Shown: positions 20,052-31,728, numbered from the stretch's first letter. The stretch: DNA of 64,000 nt from Balamuthia mandrillaris (GCA_031835245.1 JAVKOQ010000134.1:10001-74000), one strand, 5' to 3'. Notes: generated by a model from the sequence alone, not told the origin. Numbers and translations are program-made.

Positions 20052-21070
20052 TTACAGTTTGTTGTCTTCATCCATGAGATCCCAAAGGTGGTCGGCGATG
20101 GCCTGACGAGAGTGTTTAGCGGGGTCGATGTCGAATGGACGAAGGTCATTGGGCAAGGAAACGACTGTGTAGTTTTAAAAAAGTGTTTGAATAGGCGGGA
20201 TAGAGAAGAGCAAGAAGAGATGGAGAACAAGAGAGCAAGCGAAAAGAGAGATAAATAGAAAGGGAAAAAGGGGGAGAAGGAGGTAAACGTACATCCTTTG
20301 ATGTGTTTGGAGTCATAATCCCATCGGAGCTTGGTAATCTGGTCGTAAAGGCTGAGCAGATGCCTCACTCGGGGGATCTCCACGCGAGTTTCCTGATCTA
20401 CAGCGACCTCCTTAGCTTTGATTTGTACTTCCGCTTTGCTTATCTCTTGAGAGGCTAACCGAAGACTCCTGAAAGATCAACCAAGAAGCAAGGTGCAACA
20501 AAGGTAAGAATGAGTGTACGTGTGAGAGAGAAGAGAAAGGTGAGAAGTGAACAAAGAGGAAGGTATAAGAGGCAAAGGGAGAGCAAGAGAAGAGAGAGTA
20601 CGAGAGAACAGAGGAGTAGAGAGAAAAGAAGGGGTAAAGAGGGGAGCAGAGAAAGATATATACTTCATTTGCTTATCGAGAGCCTTCAAGTTTTGCTCCA
20701 CGAAATTCTTTTCCTGCTTAAGTCGATCCATGCGGTGCAACTGGCTGACAGACAGCTCGTCATCATTAGCCCCGTCTTCGGCTTTATCCACCTCCGAAGT
20801 CAATGCTATCAACAAACAAAAAAAATAGAGTAGCAAGATGAGAATGGTTGGATTACGAATCAAACAAAAAGAAAGGAACTACTACAAAAACAAAAGCAAA
20901 AACTCACCTCGAATGAGCTCTTTGAAACCTTGTTGTCTCGCCTCCGCTTTCCTCCGCAACTCCATCTCCAGGTCCAAAATGGTGGCGAGGCATTTCTCAT
21001 CCTTGGCGTCCTGAAACACCGCCGTGAGCTCGCTCAAGATCGAAGTAGCTTCCTTCAGGTTTAAATTCAT
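20052..21070 (-). CDS. SPC24: Kinetochore protein SPC24
   Basis: Four exons join in frame to about 197 residues, the usual length of the family. Exon 1 starts at 21070 (MNLNLKEATSILSEL). Exons 1-3 form a long coiled coil with repeated Leu/Glu/Lys heptads. Exons 3-4 give the C-terminal RWD domain: VRHLLSLYDQITKLRWDYDS, IKG, FDIDPAKHSRQAIADHLWDLMD. The KLRWDY, IKG and LW spacing matches SPC24 from animals and fungi. SPC24 pairs with SPC25 in the NDC80 complex, linking microtubules to the inner kinetochore. Family identification is from these C-terminal motifs and the size. The gene is divergent from the DNAJC7-like gene. Confidence 0.8.
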
Positions 21071-21436
21071 TCCCCAATAGTACTGTTTTTTTTTTCTTTT
21101 TGTTCAAAACTGTTAAAAAAAAAATAAAACCGGACCGTTGGTTTCCGCTGGATTACGGGTGTTGAAAAAAAAGGCGGGAAATTTTGCTGACGTTATTTTG
21201 GGGTCGACACATTCTTAAAATTCTTATCATGTCGATCATTTAAATGTCGACACCACCGGACAAATGACGTCAGTTCCATATGATGTCGACATATTCTTTA
21301 AATTCTTGGATGATGTCATTTCAACCTCGATGAACCCTCGGTACGCATACAAAACAAAAAAAAAAAAAAGAAAGGAAAGAAAAAATAGAAAAGAAGAAAT
21401 CATCTTTTGTTGTTGTTGTTGCAAACGGAACTAACG
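21071..21436. promoter_or_regulatory. Divergent promoter region, SPC24 / DNAJC7
   Basis: GTCGAC occurs near 21203, 21246 and 21285, the last two as TGTCGACA. The first and third head a ~32-bp imperfect direct repeat (GTCGACAyATTCTTwAAATTCTT). TGACGTCA lies between them near 21265. This is the densest motif cluster in the window. Confidence 0.5.
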
Positions 21437-23957
21437 ATGGACGGCCATGAACGAGAAGCGATGCAGGAGGAAGAGGTGGTTCAACAACAAGCGTTCGTTT
21501 TTTTTTCCCCCTCCCCCTCTCCCGTGTTTTTTCCGTACCTTTGTTCTTTTTTTTTTTTACCAACAAAAAATCTCAGTTCACTGACTTGTTACACTCTCTC
21601 TCTCTCTCTCTGCGTGAAAAAAAAAAATCAAGTCCGAAAGAACCGACAACGGAAGAAAAGGAGAAAGAGGCACTGCGATTCAAACAGTTGGGCAACACGG
21701 AGTACCTGGCCGGTAATTACCGCAAAGCCATCGCCTTCTACTCAAAAGCCATCGGTCCGTTTCTCTTTTGTTTGCTTTCTCTCTGCTTCGCTGCTCTCCG
21801 CTTTCTTTCTCTTCGCTTCTCTCGTTCTCTTGTCTTTCGTTCTCTCTTCTTTCATTCTCTCGTTCGCGCTTCTCTTTGCTTCCTCGTTTCGCACCGTGGT
21901 TTATTTTTGTGCTTCTTCTGCTCACTCCTCCTTCTTGCCTCGGCACAGAGTTTTCGCCAGACACAGCAGCCTATTATGGAAACAGAGCAGCGGCCTACAT
22001 TATGGAGGGAGACTGGCGAGCCGCCCTCGATGACTCCTTGGTCACCACCGCCAAGGATCCTTCCTTCACCAAGGTCTTTCTTCTCCCTCTGTGGCTTTCT
22101 TCTTTTTTGTTTTCTTCTTCCACTTTATTCATTACTTTTTTATCATTATTAGGGTTATTTACGGGCAGGCAAATGCTTCTTAAGACTGGGAGACTTTACT
22201 CGGTCCAAGTTACAATACGAGAAGGCCTTACAATTGGAGCCCAACAACGTTGAAGCCAAGAAAGACGTTTGTTTCTCTCGTTCTTTCTGCTTCCTTCCTT
22301 CTTCTTTCTTTTTAAAGGGACACGTATATCTTACTTTCAAACAAACAAACAGCTAAAACTTGCAACAACTATAAAACAAAAAATCTCAGAGGGCAAAAAA
22401 GCTCTCAAAGAAAAACAATTCGGAGCTGCTCTCCACATCTTTGAGGGAGTATTGGACGAATGCGAGGAGTCGAATCCTATTTTGATGATGAAAGCCAACG
22501 CTTTGCTTGGCTTGCAGCAATACAGTATCGCTACAAAACTTGCGAGGTTGTTTTCATGATGCTTTTCCCTTCTCTTTCTGGTCTTATTTCTTTGTCTCTG
22601 CCTTTTCCTTTGTTCTTTGCGTTTTTCTTTGTCTTTGTTCTTACTCTTGCTTCTCTCTTCTTTCAGCCAAGTGTTAAAACAAGATCCACACAACGTAGAA
22701 GCGCTCTTCATCAAAGGCAAAGCGTTTTACTTCTCTGGCAACTTTGCTCAAGCCCTCAACTGCTATACCCAAGCCCTCAAACTTGATCCAGACTTTGCCA
22801 AAGCGAGAGTGGAGCTGAAGATGGTTCGGACATTGGAGAGAAAGAAGAAGGAAGGCAATGACGCTTTTGGAGCGGGCAGGTATCAGGAAGCCTTTGATGC
22901 CTATTCGGAAGCACTGCAAGTGGATCCGGACAATAAAACCACGAACGCGCAGCTTTATTGTAACAGGGCTGCTGCTGGTACTAAGGTTTGTGATTCTCTT
23001 CTTTCTTATCGTTTCTTGCTCGTTCCTCTTTTTTTTTTTTTTTGACCCTCTCCTTATGCTTCCTGCCTTGTTGCTTCACTTTCTCATTTCTGCTCGATTT
23101 GTTTGTTCTTTCATAAGTTGGGACAATATGAGGAAGCTATAAGGGACTGCACGAGGGCGTTGGATTTGGATAACACATACACAAAAGCATTTCTTCGTCG
23201 GGCGACGTTGTATACCCTCACTGAGAAATATGAAGAAGCAGTGAGGGACTATGAATCGGCCAAAAAGTTGGATCCCGAAAACAGAGGTTCTTTCCTCGTT
23301 CTTATTCCGTCAATATTTGCTTTGTTGTTTTATGCTGGCTAAATCTTTCTTGTGCGAACCAATGAAACAAAGATATTCGAAACAGTTTGAGAGAGGCGAA
23401 ACTGGAGTTGAAAAAGTCACAACGAAAAGACTATTACAAGATTTTGGGGGTGCCAAAGAACGCTGACGATGCTGAAATTAAGAAAGCTTATCGCTCATTA
23501 GCTCTCAAGTGGCATCCTGGTATTTTCTTCTCTCTCTCTCTCTCTCTCTCTCTCCTTACTTTCATCTCATCTGTCTTTTTCTGTTTCTTTCTTATAACGA
23601 AAAACAACAAACAAACAAAAAAAAAAAGATCGTCACCAAGGTTCCGAAGCAGACAAACAAAAGGCAGAAGAGATGTTCAAAGACGTAGGCGAAGCGTATG
23701 GCGTTCTCTCCGACGAGAAGAAACGAGTGCGATACGACCAAGGTGCTGACACTATGGATTTGCAACATGAAGGTGGATTTGGCGGGGCAGGCATGGACGT
23801 GAACGACATATTCAACGTCTTCTTCTCTGGTGGTGGTGGTGGAGGATTTGGAGGCGGAGGGTTTGGTGGTGGATTTGGTGGTGGAGGTGGAGGTGGCCCA
23901 CGTTATCATCGCCATCATCATGGAGGAGGTGGTGGAGGTTCTTCATTTTACTTTTAA
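21437..23957 (+). CDS. DNAJC7: TPR and J-domain co-chaperone, DNAJC7-like
   Basis: About nine exons. After a short acidic N-terminus come TPR repeats: [55 protein letters not shown], then a second set ([84 protein letters not shown]). A J domain follows: [21 protein letters not shown], and HPD split by an intron (KWHP / DRHQ). The C-terminus is Gly/Phe-rich with His runs. This order, nine or so TPRs followed by J, is that of DNAJC7 (TPR2), which binds HSP70 and HSP90 through TPR clamps and passes clients between them. The joins preserve frame in every intron examined. Confidence 0.9.
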
Positions 23958-24075
23958 AGGCAAGTTTTGTTTTTCTGTTTCTTCTTTTTTTGTTTGTTTG
24001 TTTTTGTTTTATTTGGTACAGTTTTTCGTTGTCCACTCGCTTCTCTCTCTCTCTCTCTCTCTCTCCTTTGTCTGC

Positions 24076-26376
24076 TTATTCTTTGCCCACTTGACCACTT
24101 TCTACATACCCGTACTTTGCAGCTAATTTGCGGGTTGTCTCGTCCCAAGGGCATCCATTCTCTCTGGCCCACTTCAAGGTTTTCAAATAACCTTTCTTTG
24201 CGGCCGCGGAACAGACCGCTTTGGTCCAAGGGCATCCATTCTCTCTGGCCCACCGCAGCACCCCCTTATAGCCGTTCATTGCTGCGGACTTGCAAACCCT
24301 CTTGTTCCAAGGACATCCATTCTCTCTGGCCCATTGCAACACCCCCAAATAGCCATTCTCTGCAGCGGCACAACAGGTTTCTTTGTCCCAAGGACATCCA
24401 TTCTCTCTGGCCCACTGCAACACCTCCAACTCGCCATTCATCGCTGCTGACTTGCAAGTCCACCTATCCCAAGGGCATCCGTTGGCTTTGGCCCACTGCA
24501 GCACCTCCAAATGTCCGCCCTCTGCAGCAGCACAACAAGTGTCTTTGCTCCAAGAGCAGCCGTTCTCTCTGGCCCATTGCAGCATGTCAAGATCACCCTT
24601 CATGGCGGCAGCAGCGCAAACTTGCGGTACCCAAGGACATCCATTCTCTTTCAGCCACCTCACCGTTGGCCAATCGTCCCTCATCGCAGCGCAGTACACC
24701 CAATAGCGTTCTTCCGAAGGGCATCCGTTCTCCTTGGCCCACTTCAACACGGCTGAATGTCTGTTCATGGCAGCTGCCTCGCTGGTCTCCTCGTCCCAAG
24801 GGCAGCCATTCTCCCTGGCCCACCGCAACACCTCCAAATGGCCATTCGTTGCTGCTGCAGCACAAGTCTCTTCGTTCCAAGGGCTTCCGTTCTCTCTGGC
24901 CCACTTCAGCACCTCCAAGTGGCCATGTTGCGCGGCCGCCGTGCAAGTAGTCTTCCGCTCCCAAGGGCACCTGTTCGCTCTGGCCCACTTCAGCACCTCC
25001 AAGTGGCCATTCTGTGCAGCACCGACACAAACCCCTTTGTTCCAAGGGCAGCCATTCGCCCTGGCCCACTTCAACACCTCCAAATGGCCGTTCCGCGCAG
25101 CTGCAGCACAAGTCCGTGCATCCCACTTGTATTCTCTCTCTCTGAGCCACTTCAACACCTCCAACTGTCCACTTGCTGCGGCTGCAGCACAAGTCGTCTC
25201 TTCATTCAAGCCGCTCTGTTCGTTCCAGGGGACACGAACAAAGTTGGCCCAGCTCGGAGCTATTCCCTCACATTTCCCATGACACTCGTTCTCTCTGGCC
25301 CACCGCAACACCTCCGAATGGCCATTTTTAACAGCTGCTCTGCAAGTACCAACATTCCAGGGGCAGCCATTCGCCCTGGCCCACTTCAACACCTCCAAAT
25401 GGCCATTCGTTGCAGCTGCAGCGCAGGTCCATTCATTCCAAGGACATCCGCTCGCTCTGGCCCACCGCAACACCTCCAAATGGCCATGTAGTGCGGCCCC
25501 GGCGCAAGTGTTCCAGTCCCAAGGGCATCCATTCTTCCTGAGCCACTTCAACACCTCCAACCGCCCGTTTGTTGCAGCAGCAGCGCATGTCTCCTCATCC
25601 AAGTATTTCTCCTTTCTTCTGGCCCACTTCAACACCCCCAAATGGCCGTGTTGTGCGGCTGCAGCACAAGCCTTCCAACTCCCAGGACAGCCGTTCTTTC
25701 TGGCCCATTGCAACACCTCCAAATGGCCATTCGTTGCCGCTGCAACCAAAACCTCTTTGCCCCAAGGGCATCTCTTCTTTCTGAGCCACTGCAACACCTC
25801 CAAATGCCCATGCTCCGCAGCTGCAGTGCAAGTCTTGATGTTCCAAGGGCATCCGTTCTCTCTGGCCCACTTCAACGCCTCCAAATGGCCGTTCCGCGCT
25901 GCTGCAGCACACGTCGCCTGGTCCCAGCTATATCCATTATCTCTGGCCCAGTGCAACAGGTCCAAGTTGCCACTCGCAGCGGCTGCGGTGCATATTTTAG
26001 TCGAGTCCCGAGTTAGGCCTGGGTTATGAAGGCGTGACCACCGCATGGTAGCCCGAGAGCTACCAGCCCACTCGAGGGAGAGCCTCTGTCGGAGGTGAGG
26101 AGGGCTGCAGGCATACCACCTGCGGCAGGCCCTTGCCGCCGCGGCCACGTGGCTCTTGGGAATCATCTCCAAGAGGTAGCACAGCAGCTCGTCAGGCAGC
26201 CACCAAAACAAATCCTCTTTCTCCTCCGAGTGGTCGGTTTGAGCAACAGAGGACTCGAGGAACGGCGGAGAAGAGGGCGATGGGTTGGTTTGACGTTCTT
26301 CTCCCGTGACCTTCCAGTGCTTCAGCTTTGTGGGGGTTGTGGCGGTTGCGGAGGAGGAGAGGTGTGTGTCCGCCAT
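24076..26376 (-). CDS. F-box protein with about 22 ankyrin-variant repeats
   Basis: A single exon of 766 residues starting at the ATG at 26376. An F-box-like segment (WWLPDELLCYLLEMIPKSHV, AARACRRWYA) lies at about residues 55-90. The rest is about 22 tandem units of 26-27 residues with the pattern CAAAAxNGHLEVLKWARENG then CPWxxxT. These are shorter than classical 33-residue ankyrin repeats. The same unit is common in amoebae, brown algae and large DNA viruses of amoebae. F-box proteins recruit substrates to SCF ubiquitin ligases; the repeat array would bind the target. A 30-residue unit (ENECHGKCEGIAPSW...) breaks the array about mid-way. The DNA itself shows a ~78-bp period, so the array probably grows and shrinks by unequal exchange. 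Confidence 0.85.
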   Translation of the reverse strand: MADTHLSSSATATTPTKLKHWKVTGEERQTNPSPSSPPFLESSVAQTDHSEEKEDLFWWLPDELLCYLLEMIPKSHVAAAARACRRWYACSPPHLRQRLSLEWAGSSRATMRWSRLHNPGLTRDSTKICTAAAASGNLDLLHWARDNGYSWDQATCAAAARNGHLEALKWARENGCPWNIKTCTAAAEHGHLEVLQWLRKKRCPWGKEVLVAAATNGHLEVLQWARKNGCPGSWKACAAAAQHGHLGVLKWARRKEKYLDEETCAAAATNGRLEVLKWLRKNGCPWDWNTCAGAALHGHLEVLRWARASGCPWNEWTCAAAATNGHLEVLKWARANGCPWNVGTCRAAVKNGHSEVLRWARENECHGKCEGIAPSWANFVRVPWNEQSGLNEETTCAAAAASGQLEVLKWLREREYKWDARTCAAAARNGHLEVLKWARANGCPWNKGVCVGAAQNGHLEVLKWARANRCPWERKTTCTAAAQHGHLEVLKWARENGSPWNEETCAAAATNGHLEVLRWARENGCPWDEETSEAAAMNRHSAVLKWAKENGCPSEERYWVYCAAMRDDWPTVRWLKENGCPWVPQVCAAAAMKGDLDMLQWARENGCSWSKDTCCAAAEGGHLEVLQWAKANGCPWDRWTCKSAAMNGELEVLQWARENGCPWDKETCCAAAENGYLGVLQWARENGCPWNKRVCKSAAMNGYKGVLRWARENGCPWTKAVCSAAAKKGYLKTLKWARENGCPWDETTRKLAAKYGYVESGQVGKE

Positions 26377-26467
26377 TTCTTTTTTTCTCTTTAAAAAACC
26401 TTTCAATCCCTGTTTTATCTTCTTCTTCTTCTTCTTCTTCTTCTTCTTCTTCTTCTTCTTCTTCTTC

Positions 26468-26512
<45 letters not shown>

Positions 26513-26557
26513 CAACTCGAGACAGCCTGAAGGCGGGAAAAGTGATCATGAAACGAA

Positions 26558-26625
<68 letters not shown>

Positions 26626-26631
26626 AACGAC

Positions 26632-26675
<44 letters not shown>

Positions 26676-26792
26676 AACGACAAGAAAGAAAGAAACGACA
26701 AGAAAGAAAGAAAGACAAGAAAGAAAGACAAGAAGAAAGAAAGAAAAAAGAAAGAAAGAAAGAAGAAAGACAAGAAAGAAAGAAAGAACGAC

Positions 26793-26871
<79 letters not shown>

Positions 26872-26962
26872 CAAGAAAGAAAGAAAGAAACGACAGAAAG
26901 AAAGAAAGAAAGAAACGACAAGAAAGAAAGAAAGAAAGAAAGAAACGACAAGAAAGAAAGAA

Positions 26963-26998
<36 letters not shown>

Positions 26999-27033
26999 CA
27001 AGAAAGAAAGAAAGAAAGAAAGAAAGAAACGAC

Positions 27034-27069
<36 letters not shown>

Positions 27070-27371
27070 AAAAAGAAAGAAAGAAAGAAAGAAAAGAAAA
27101 GAAAGAAAAGAAAAGAAAAGAAAAGAAAAGAAAAGAAAAGAAAAGAAAAGAAAAGAAAAGAAAAGAAAAGAAAAGAAAAGAAAAGAAAAGAAAAGAAAAG
27201 AAAAGAAAGAAAGAAACGACAAGATAGAAAGAAAGAAACGACAAGAAAGAAACGACAAGAAATGACAAGAAAGAAAGAAAGAAACGACAGGATAGAAAGA
27301 AAGAAGAGAGCATTTACAAAATCAAAAAAAGTGATCTTTGTTTCTTGTATTGTATTGTATTGTATTGGTAA
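26377..27371. repeat. Long polypurine tract: CT/CTT run and about 770 bp of GAAA, GACAA and GAAAA repeats
   Basis: From about 26415 to 26515 the plus strand is CTT then CT repeat. From about 26560 to 27310 it is almost only purine: (GAAA)n with interspersed AACGACAAG, and pure (GAAAA)n at 27115-27205. No gene is seen; open frames of Lys/Glu/Arg or Phe/Leu/Ser are artefacts of the repeat. It separates the F-box gene start from the thiolase stop, both on the minus strand. Confidence 0.9.
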
Positions 27372-29350
27372 TTAGAGCTCAGCTTCGTAGACGGCAGCAG
27401 CGCCCATGCCAGTTCCGATGCACATGGACACCACTCCATAACGGCTGTTGTTTTGTAACCAAAAAAGAAAAAATCAGAAAGAAAAAGACAAAGACAAAGG
27501 AGAGAGAAGCGCTTACGCTTTGCGGCGCTTCAACTCATGAAGCAAAGTGGCAGTCATTCTGGCGCCAGTGCATCCCTTTTAAAAAGAGAAAGTTAGAAAA
27601 AACTACACCACAAAGAGGGAGCCAAGAAAGAAAGAAAGAAAGAAAAGAAGCAAACCAAAGGATGTCCCAAAGCAATGGCTCCTCCGTTCGGGTTGACCTT
27701 CTCCATGGGCAGGCCCAGCTTCTCCACGCAGTAGGTGGCCTGCGAGGCAAAGGCCTCGTTGATCTCATAGACGTCGATGTCCTCCAACCTCAGGCCCGCC
27801 CGGCGGACGGCATCGGGAATGGCCACGGCCGGTCCGATTCCCATCACAGCGGGGTCCACGCCCACAGCGCTGAAGCTGCGCAGCGTGCCGAGGATGGGAA
27901 GGCCCAGCCGCTCAGCGGTGGAGCGCTTGGTGAGGAGGGCCACGGCGGCGCCGTCGCTGAGCTGGCTGGCATTGCCAGCGGTGGTGGAGCCGCCGTCGGG
28001 CTTGAAGGCGGGGCGGAGCTTGGCCAGCTTCTCCGCGGTGGTGCCTTCACGAACGCCTTCGTCTGAATTGGTTCAAAGAAAATATCGAATAAATAAAACA
28101 TAGAAGGAAAAGAAAGAAAGTGAAAAAGGATGGAAAGAATAAAAACAAGAAAAAAAGAGCAAGGAAAAAAAGTTATCAGAAAGAACGCAGCGATGATTTG
28201 GTTATAATCATGTGTTTTTGTGAATGTGAATCTTTCATTCGTTCAATTCATCTTTGAAAGAGAGAGAGAAAGAGAGAAGGGAAAAAAAGAAAAAGAAAAC
28301 ACAAAACAAAGAAAGTGCAATAAAGAAAGAAATATACCTTGAGAGACGGTGATAGTTTTGACTTCCTTGGTATTGGGGTCCTCTACGTTGATGGTGATGG
28401 GCACGATCTCGTCCTTGAATCGCCCGCTCTTGATGGCCTCGGCGGCCTTGCGGTGGGAGTCAGCGGCCATGGCATCCTGCTTCTCCCTCGAGATGCCATA
28501 TTTGGCTGCCACATTCTCAGATGTCTTTGTACACCACAAAAAAAATGGAAAAATGAGAATTGTAACTTTAAAACAGGAGAGCAACAAAAGAAGAGAGAGA
28601 GAGAGAGAGAGAGAACGACGAAAGAGAGAAAAAGTGCAAACATACGATGCCCATAGGCAAATAACAGTTCTTGGCGAGGTCATGCTTCAAGGCCTCGGGA
28701 TTTACGGCTCCATCCCAGCCCATGCTGTTCATGGACATGGACTCCACGCCACCAGCAATGCCAATCTCATAGAAGCCGGCCTTGATGGCGGCAGCCACGT
28801 TGGCGATAGCCTGCAGGCCAGAGGAGCACTGACGGTTGACAGTGGTCACGGGAACCTCCTGAGGGATGCCAGCGAGGAGGCAGGCAATGCGGGCCTCAGT
28901 GGCGCCTTGGCCTCCCTTGGGGAGCACCATGCCGACCACCACGTCGCCGATCTGCTCGGGCTTGACTTGGGGGGTGGTCTCCAGGACGTGCTTGAGAAGA
29001 GGGGCGAGGAGGTTGTCGGGAGCGGTGTCCTTGAAGGAGCCGCGGCCAGCTTTGCCGACGGCTGTGCGAACAGACCTTTTATTGTTTTGAGATGAAGAGG
29101 GAGTGGGTAAAAATGATTAGAAAGACAAAAGAGGGAGGAGAGAGAGAAGAGAGAAAGGAGAAGGGAGAGAGAAATGTGAGAGAGGGAGGAGGAGAAAACG
29201 GTACTTCACGATCACAATGTCATCAGGGCACTTTTGGGAGGTGGCGGCAGTGAAACCGGTCTCGAGGGGGGAAGGGCCGGAGGCAGCGCCAGCGGCGGAC
29301 AGATGGTCAGCCAAAACGGCCAATCGGTGTGCGGCTTGTCTCTGCTGCAT
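27372..29350 (-). CDS. ACAA1: Peroxisomal 3-ketoacyl-CoA thiolase with PTS2 signal
   Basis: Multi-exon gene, start ATG at 29350. The protein begins [26 protein letters not shown] fits the PTS2 consensus (R/K)(L/V/I)x5(H/Q)(L/A), so import into peroxisomes by PEX7 is expected. Thiolase motifs are complete: the nucleophilic Cys in [33 protein letters not shown], the HPLG active site ([14 protein letters not shown]) and the second catalytic Cys in [11 protein letters not shown] near the end. It cleaves 3-ketoacyl-CoA to acetyl-CoA and a shortened acyl-CoA in beta-oxidation. Introns fall at ITS/ENVA, after TVSQ, after HPLG and in the last 20 codons. The 28.1-28.3 kb intron is AT-rich and longer than the rest. 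Confidence 0.95.
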
Positions 29351-29539
29351 TTTTAAAATCAAAATCTCTACCGATTTTTTTGTAGAGCACAAAAAAAAAA
29401 GCGTAGCAAGATGAGTGCACACTTTAGCGAGGAGAGAGAGCGCGCGCGCGAGAGAGAGCGAGAGCAGAGAGTGGGCATACACAATGAAGAAAGAGATGAG
29501 AGAGGGAGAGGGAGAGGGAGAGGGAGAGGGGAGAGAGAG

Positions 29540-29585
<46 letters not shown>

Positions 29586-29975
29586 AAATCGAAATGGGGG
29601 GAACATACACACCTTTTCCGTTTCAAAGCGGCGTGAAGTGCGTTTGTTTCTTTTCTTTTCGTTTGAAATGCACCAAAAAAAAAAAGTAGAGGCCGGGGAA
29701 ATAGGGCATTTCCTCGGAGAATTTTATTAAGGCGTTCCATTTTAAGGCCCTTCGTGTGCAGCAATGCTGAAGACGTCGAGGTCACCATGAACGGCGTTTA
29801 TCGTCGACACAGGATGACATCAGCGAGTTTATATTTTCATTTTGGTTGAAAATCTTAAAAGAGTTTTCAATTTGTTTTGGTCACCGAAGAAAAAAAAATA
29901 AAAGAGAGGAGGAAAGAAAGGGCCACAAAATCAAAAAAAAAAGTAAGAGGCGAAGGTGCGGTGATTTCGATTTGT

Positions 29976-30025
<50 letters not shown>

Positions 30026-30190
30026 TGTTTGGTTTTTTTTTCCCCTCCTTTTTTTTTCTTGTTCGTGTTTTTCCCCCCTTTTATTAGTATTTTTTTTGAA
30101 ATGTGGTTTGTCCTGTGATGGATTGGGTAGTGATCTTTTTTTTTGGTAGCAGCAGTAGCGCTGATCCTTTTTCTTTCTTTCTTTCGATTT

Positions 30191-30233
<43 letters not shown>

Positions 30234-30261
30234 AAAAAAAACCCGCACGAGCAGATTAAAA
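29351..30261. promoter_or_regulatory. Divergent promoter region, thiolase / ATP synthase gamma
   Basis: Repeat-rich. It holds GAGAGG and GA runs at about 29500-29582, a 42-bp (CT)n at 29980-30021 and a second CT run at 30194-30231 near the ATP synthase start. A GTCGAC motif is at 29803. TGACATCA, a variant of TGACGTCA, follows it. No coding sequence seen. Confidence 0.5.
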
Positions 30262-31728
30262 ATGATGGCTTCTTCCTCCTCAACCGCCCTCCGCAGCTCC
30301 TCTCTCCTCCGCGCCTCCTCCCGGAAGGCCCACCCCATCCAGGGCTCCTCACTTCTCTCCGGTCAACTCAAGTAACCCAATCCCTCTGCTTCTCTCCGCT
30401 CACCTCTTGTTTCTTCTCTCTTTTGTTTGATCGTTTGCATGACCTGTTTCGTTCTCTTTCTCTCTCTCTCTCCTCTGTCATTCATTGTTTTCCCCCAAAG
30501 CAATGACCTGGTTATGTTGAGCCCCATGGGCGTCCGCCACTACCCTGGCGGTGGTTTGAAAGAACGTACGTTTTCACCTCTCTTTCCTCCCGCCCCTTTG
30601 CTGCTTCGTTCTTCTGTCTCTCTTTCCGCCTCCCTCTTTGTTTCTTCTCTCTGCATGCCCTTTTCTCTTTCTCTTCTACTCTCTGCTACCCTCCCTTCTT
30701 TTTTTTTTGCTCTTCTCATTCACTTACTCGTGTCCTATACCAACACCTTCTTTCACCTTTTCTTATTCCTTCGCACGCTCTCCTTTTTCATTACCTCTCT
30801 CTGTTACTCTTCTCTTTTTTATTTTTATACACACAAAGTTCGTGGCCGCATTGCCTCCATTTCCAGCATCAAGAAGATCACCACCTCCATGAAAATGATT
30901 GCCGCGGCCAAGCTCACCAAAGCCCAACAGCGGCTCAACGAACACCGCCCCTACGGCGAGAGCAGCCAGCGCTGGCTGGAGGAGCAGTACCCCCGCTACA
31001 AGGTTAACGAGGCCGGCGAGGAGATCACTCAGGGCGAGGACGTGCCCTCTGGCTTTGGCCAGCCCCTCCCCGAGGGCGGCTCCACGCACCTTCTCGTACC
31101 GGTCACCTCTGATCGTGGTCTCTGTGGCAGCGTCAACAGCGCCGTCGTCAAGGCTGGCATTCGCATGTTCCGCCAAGACCCTAAGCACTGCAAGTTCTTT
31201 GTCGTGGGAGAGAAGGCCAAGGCCGCTTTGGTGAGGGAGTTTGGCTCCGATATCGTCAGCGTCGCCGCCGACGTTGGTGGCAACAAGAAGACCTCCTTCA
31301 CCGACATTGCCCAGCTGGCTGAGCAGATCACCGCCCAGGACTTTGACCGCATCACCATCCTCTTCAATCGCTTCAACAGCGTGCTCTCCTCCACCGTCAA
31401 GCGAAGGACCTTGCCCGGTCCCGCTGTCTTTGCCGCGCCGGAGAACTTTTTGGAGCTGGACTTTGAAGACCTGACCCGCGAGGAGGTCCTCACCGACTAC
31501 TACCAATTCTCCATCGCCAACTTGCTCTACTCGGCCTTCATGGAGAGTCAGGCCAGCGAGCTGGGCGCTCGTATGAGCAGCATGGACAGCGCCACCAACA
31601 ACGCCACCGACGTGTTGGGCAGGCTGAGGCTGCAGTACAACGGACAGCGTCAGGCCATCATCACAACGGAGCTCACGGAGATCGTGTCCGGTGCTGCCGC
31701 TTTGGAGGATGGAGTCAAGGAGGATTAA
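30262..31728 (+). CDS. ATP5F1C: Mitochondrial F1 ATP synthase gamma subunit
   Basis: Three exons: about 30262-30371, a short 5' exon encoding NNDLVMLSPMGVRHYPGG (to about 30567), and 30839-31728. The N-terminus (MMASSSSTALRSSSLLRASSRKAH) is a mitochondrial presequence. The body shows gamma-subunit hallmarks: RGRIASISSIKKITTSMKMIAAAKL at the N-terminal helix, SDRGLCGSVNSAV, and the C-terminal helix MSSMDSATNNATDVLGRL with ITTELTEIVSGAAAL. Gamma is the rotating shaft of F1 and its two end helices are conserved here. An insertion before VTSDRGLC (NEAGEEITQGEDVPSGFGQ) is longer than in animals. The last exon is GC-rich. Confidence 0.95.

Noticed and set aside
24593-25192. Long frames on other strands and phases inside the F-box repeat gene
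   Set aside because: Shadow frames of a repetitive GC-rich coding region; only the minus frame with an F-box and regular repeats makes sense.
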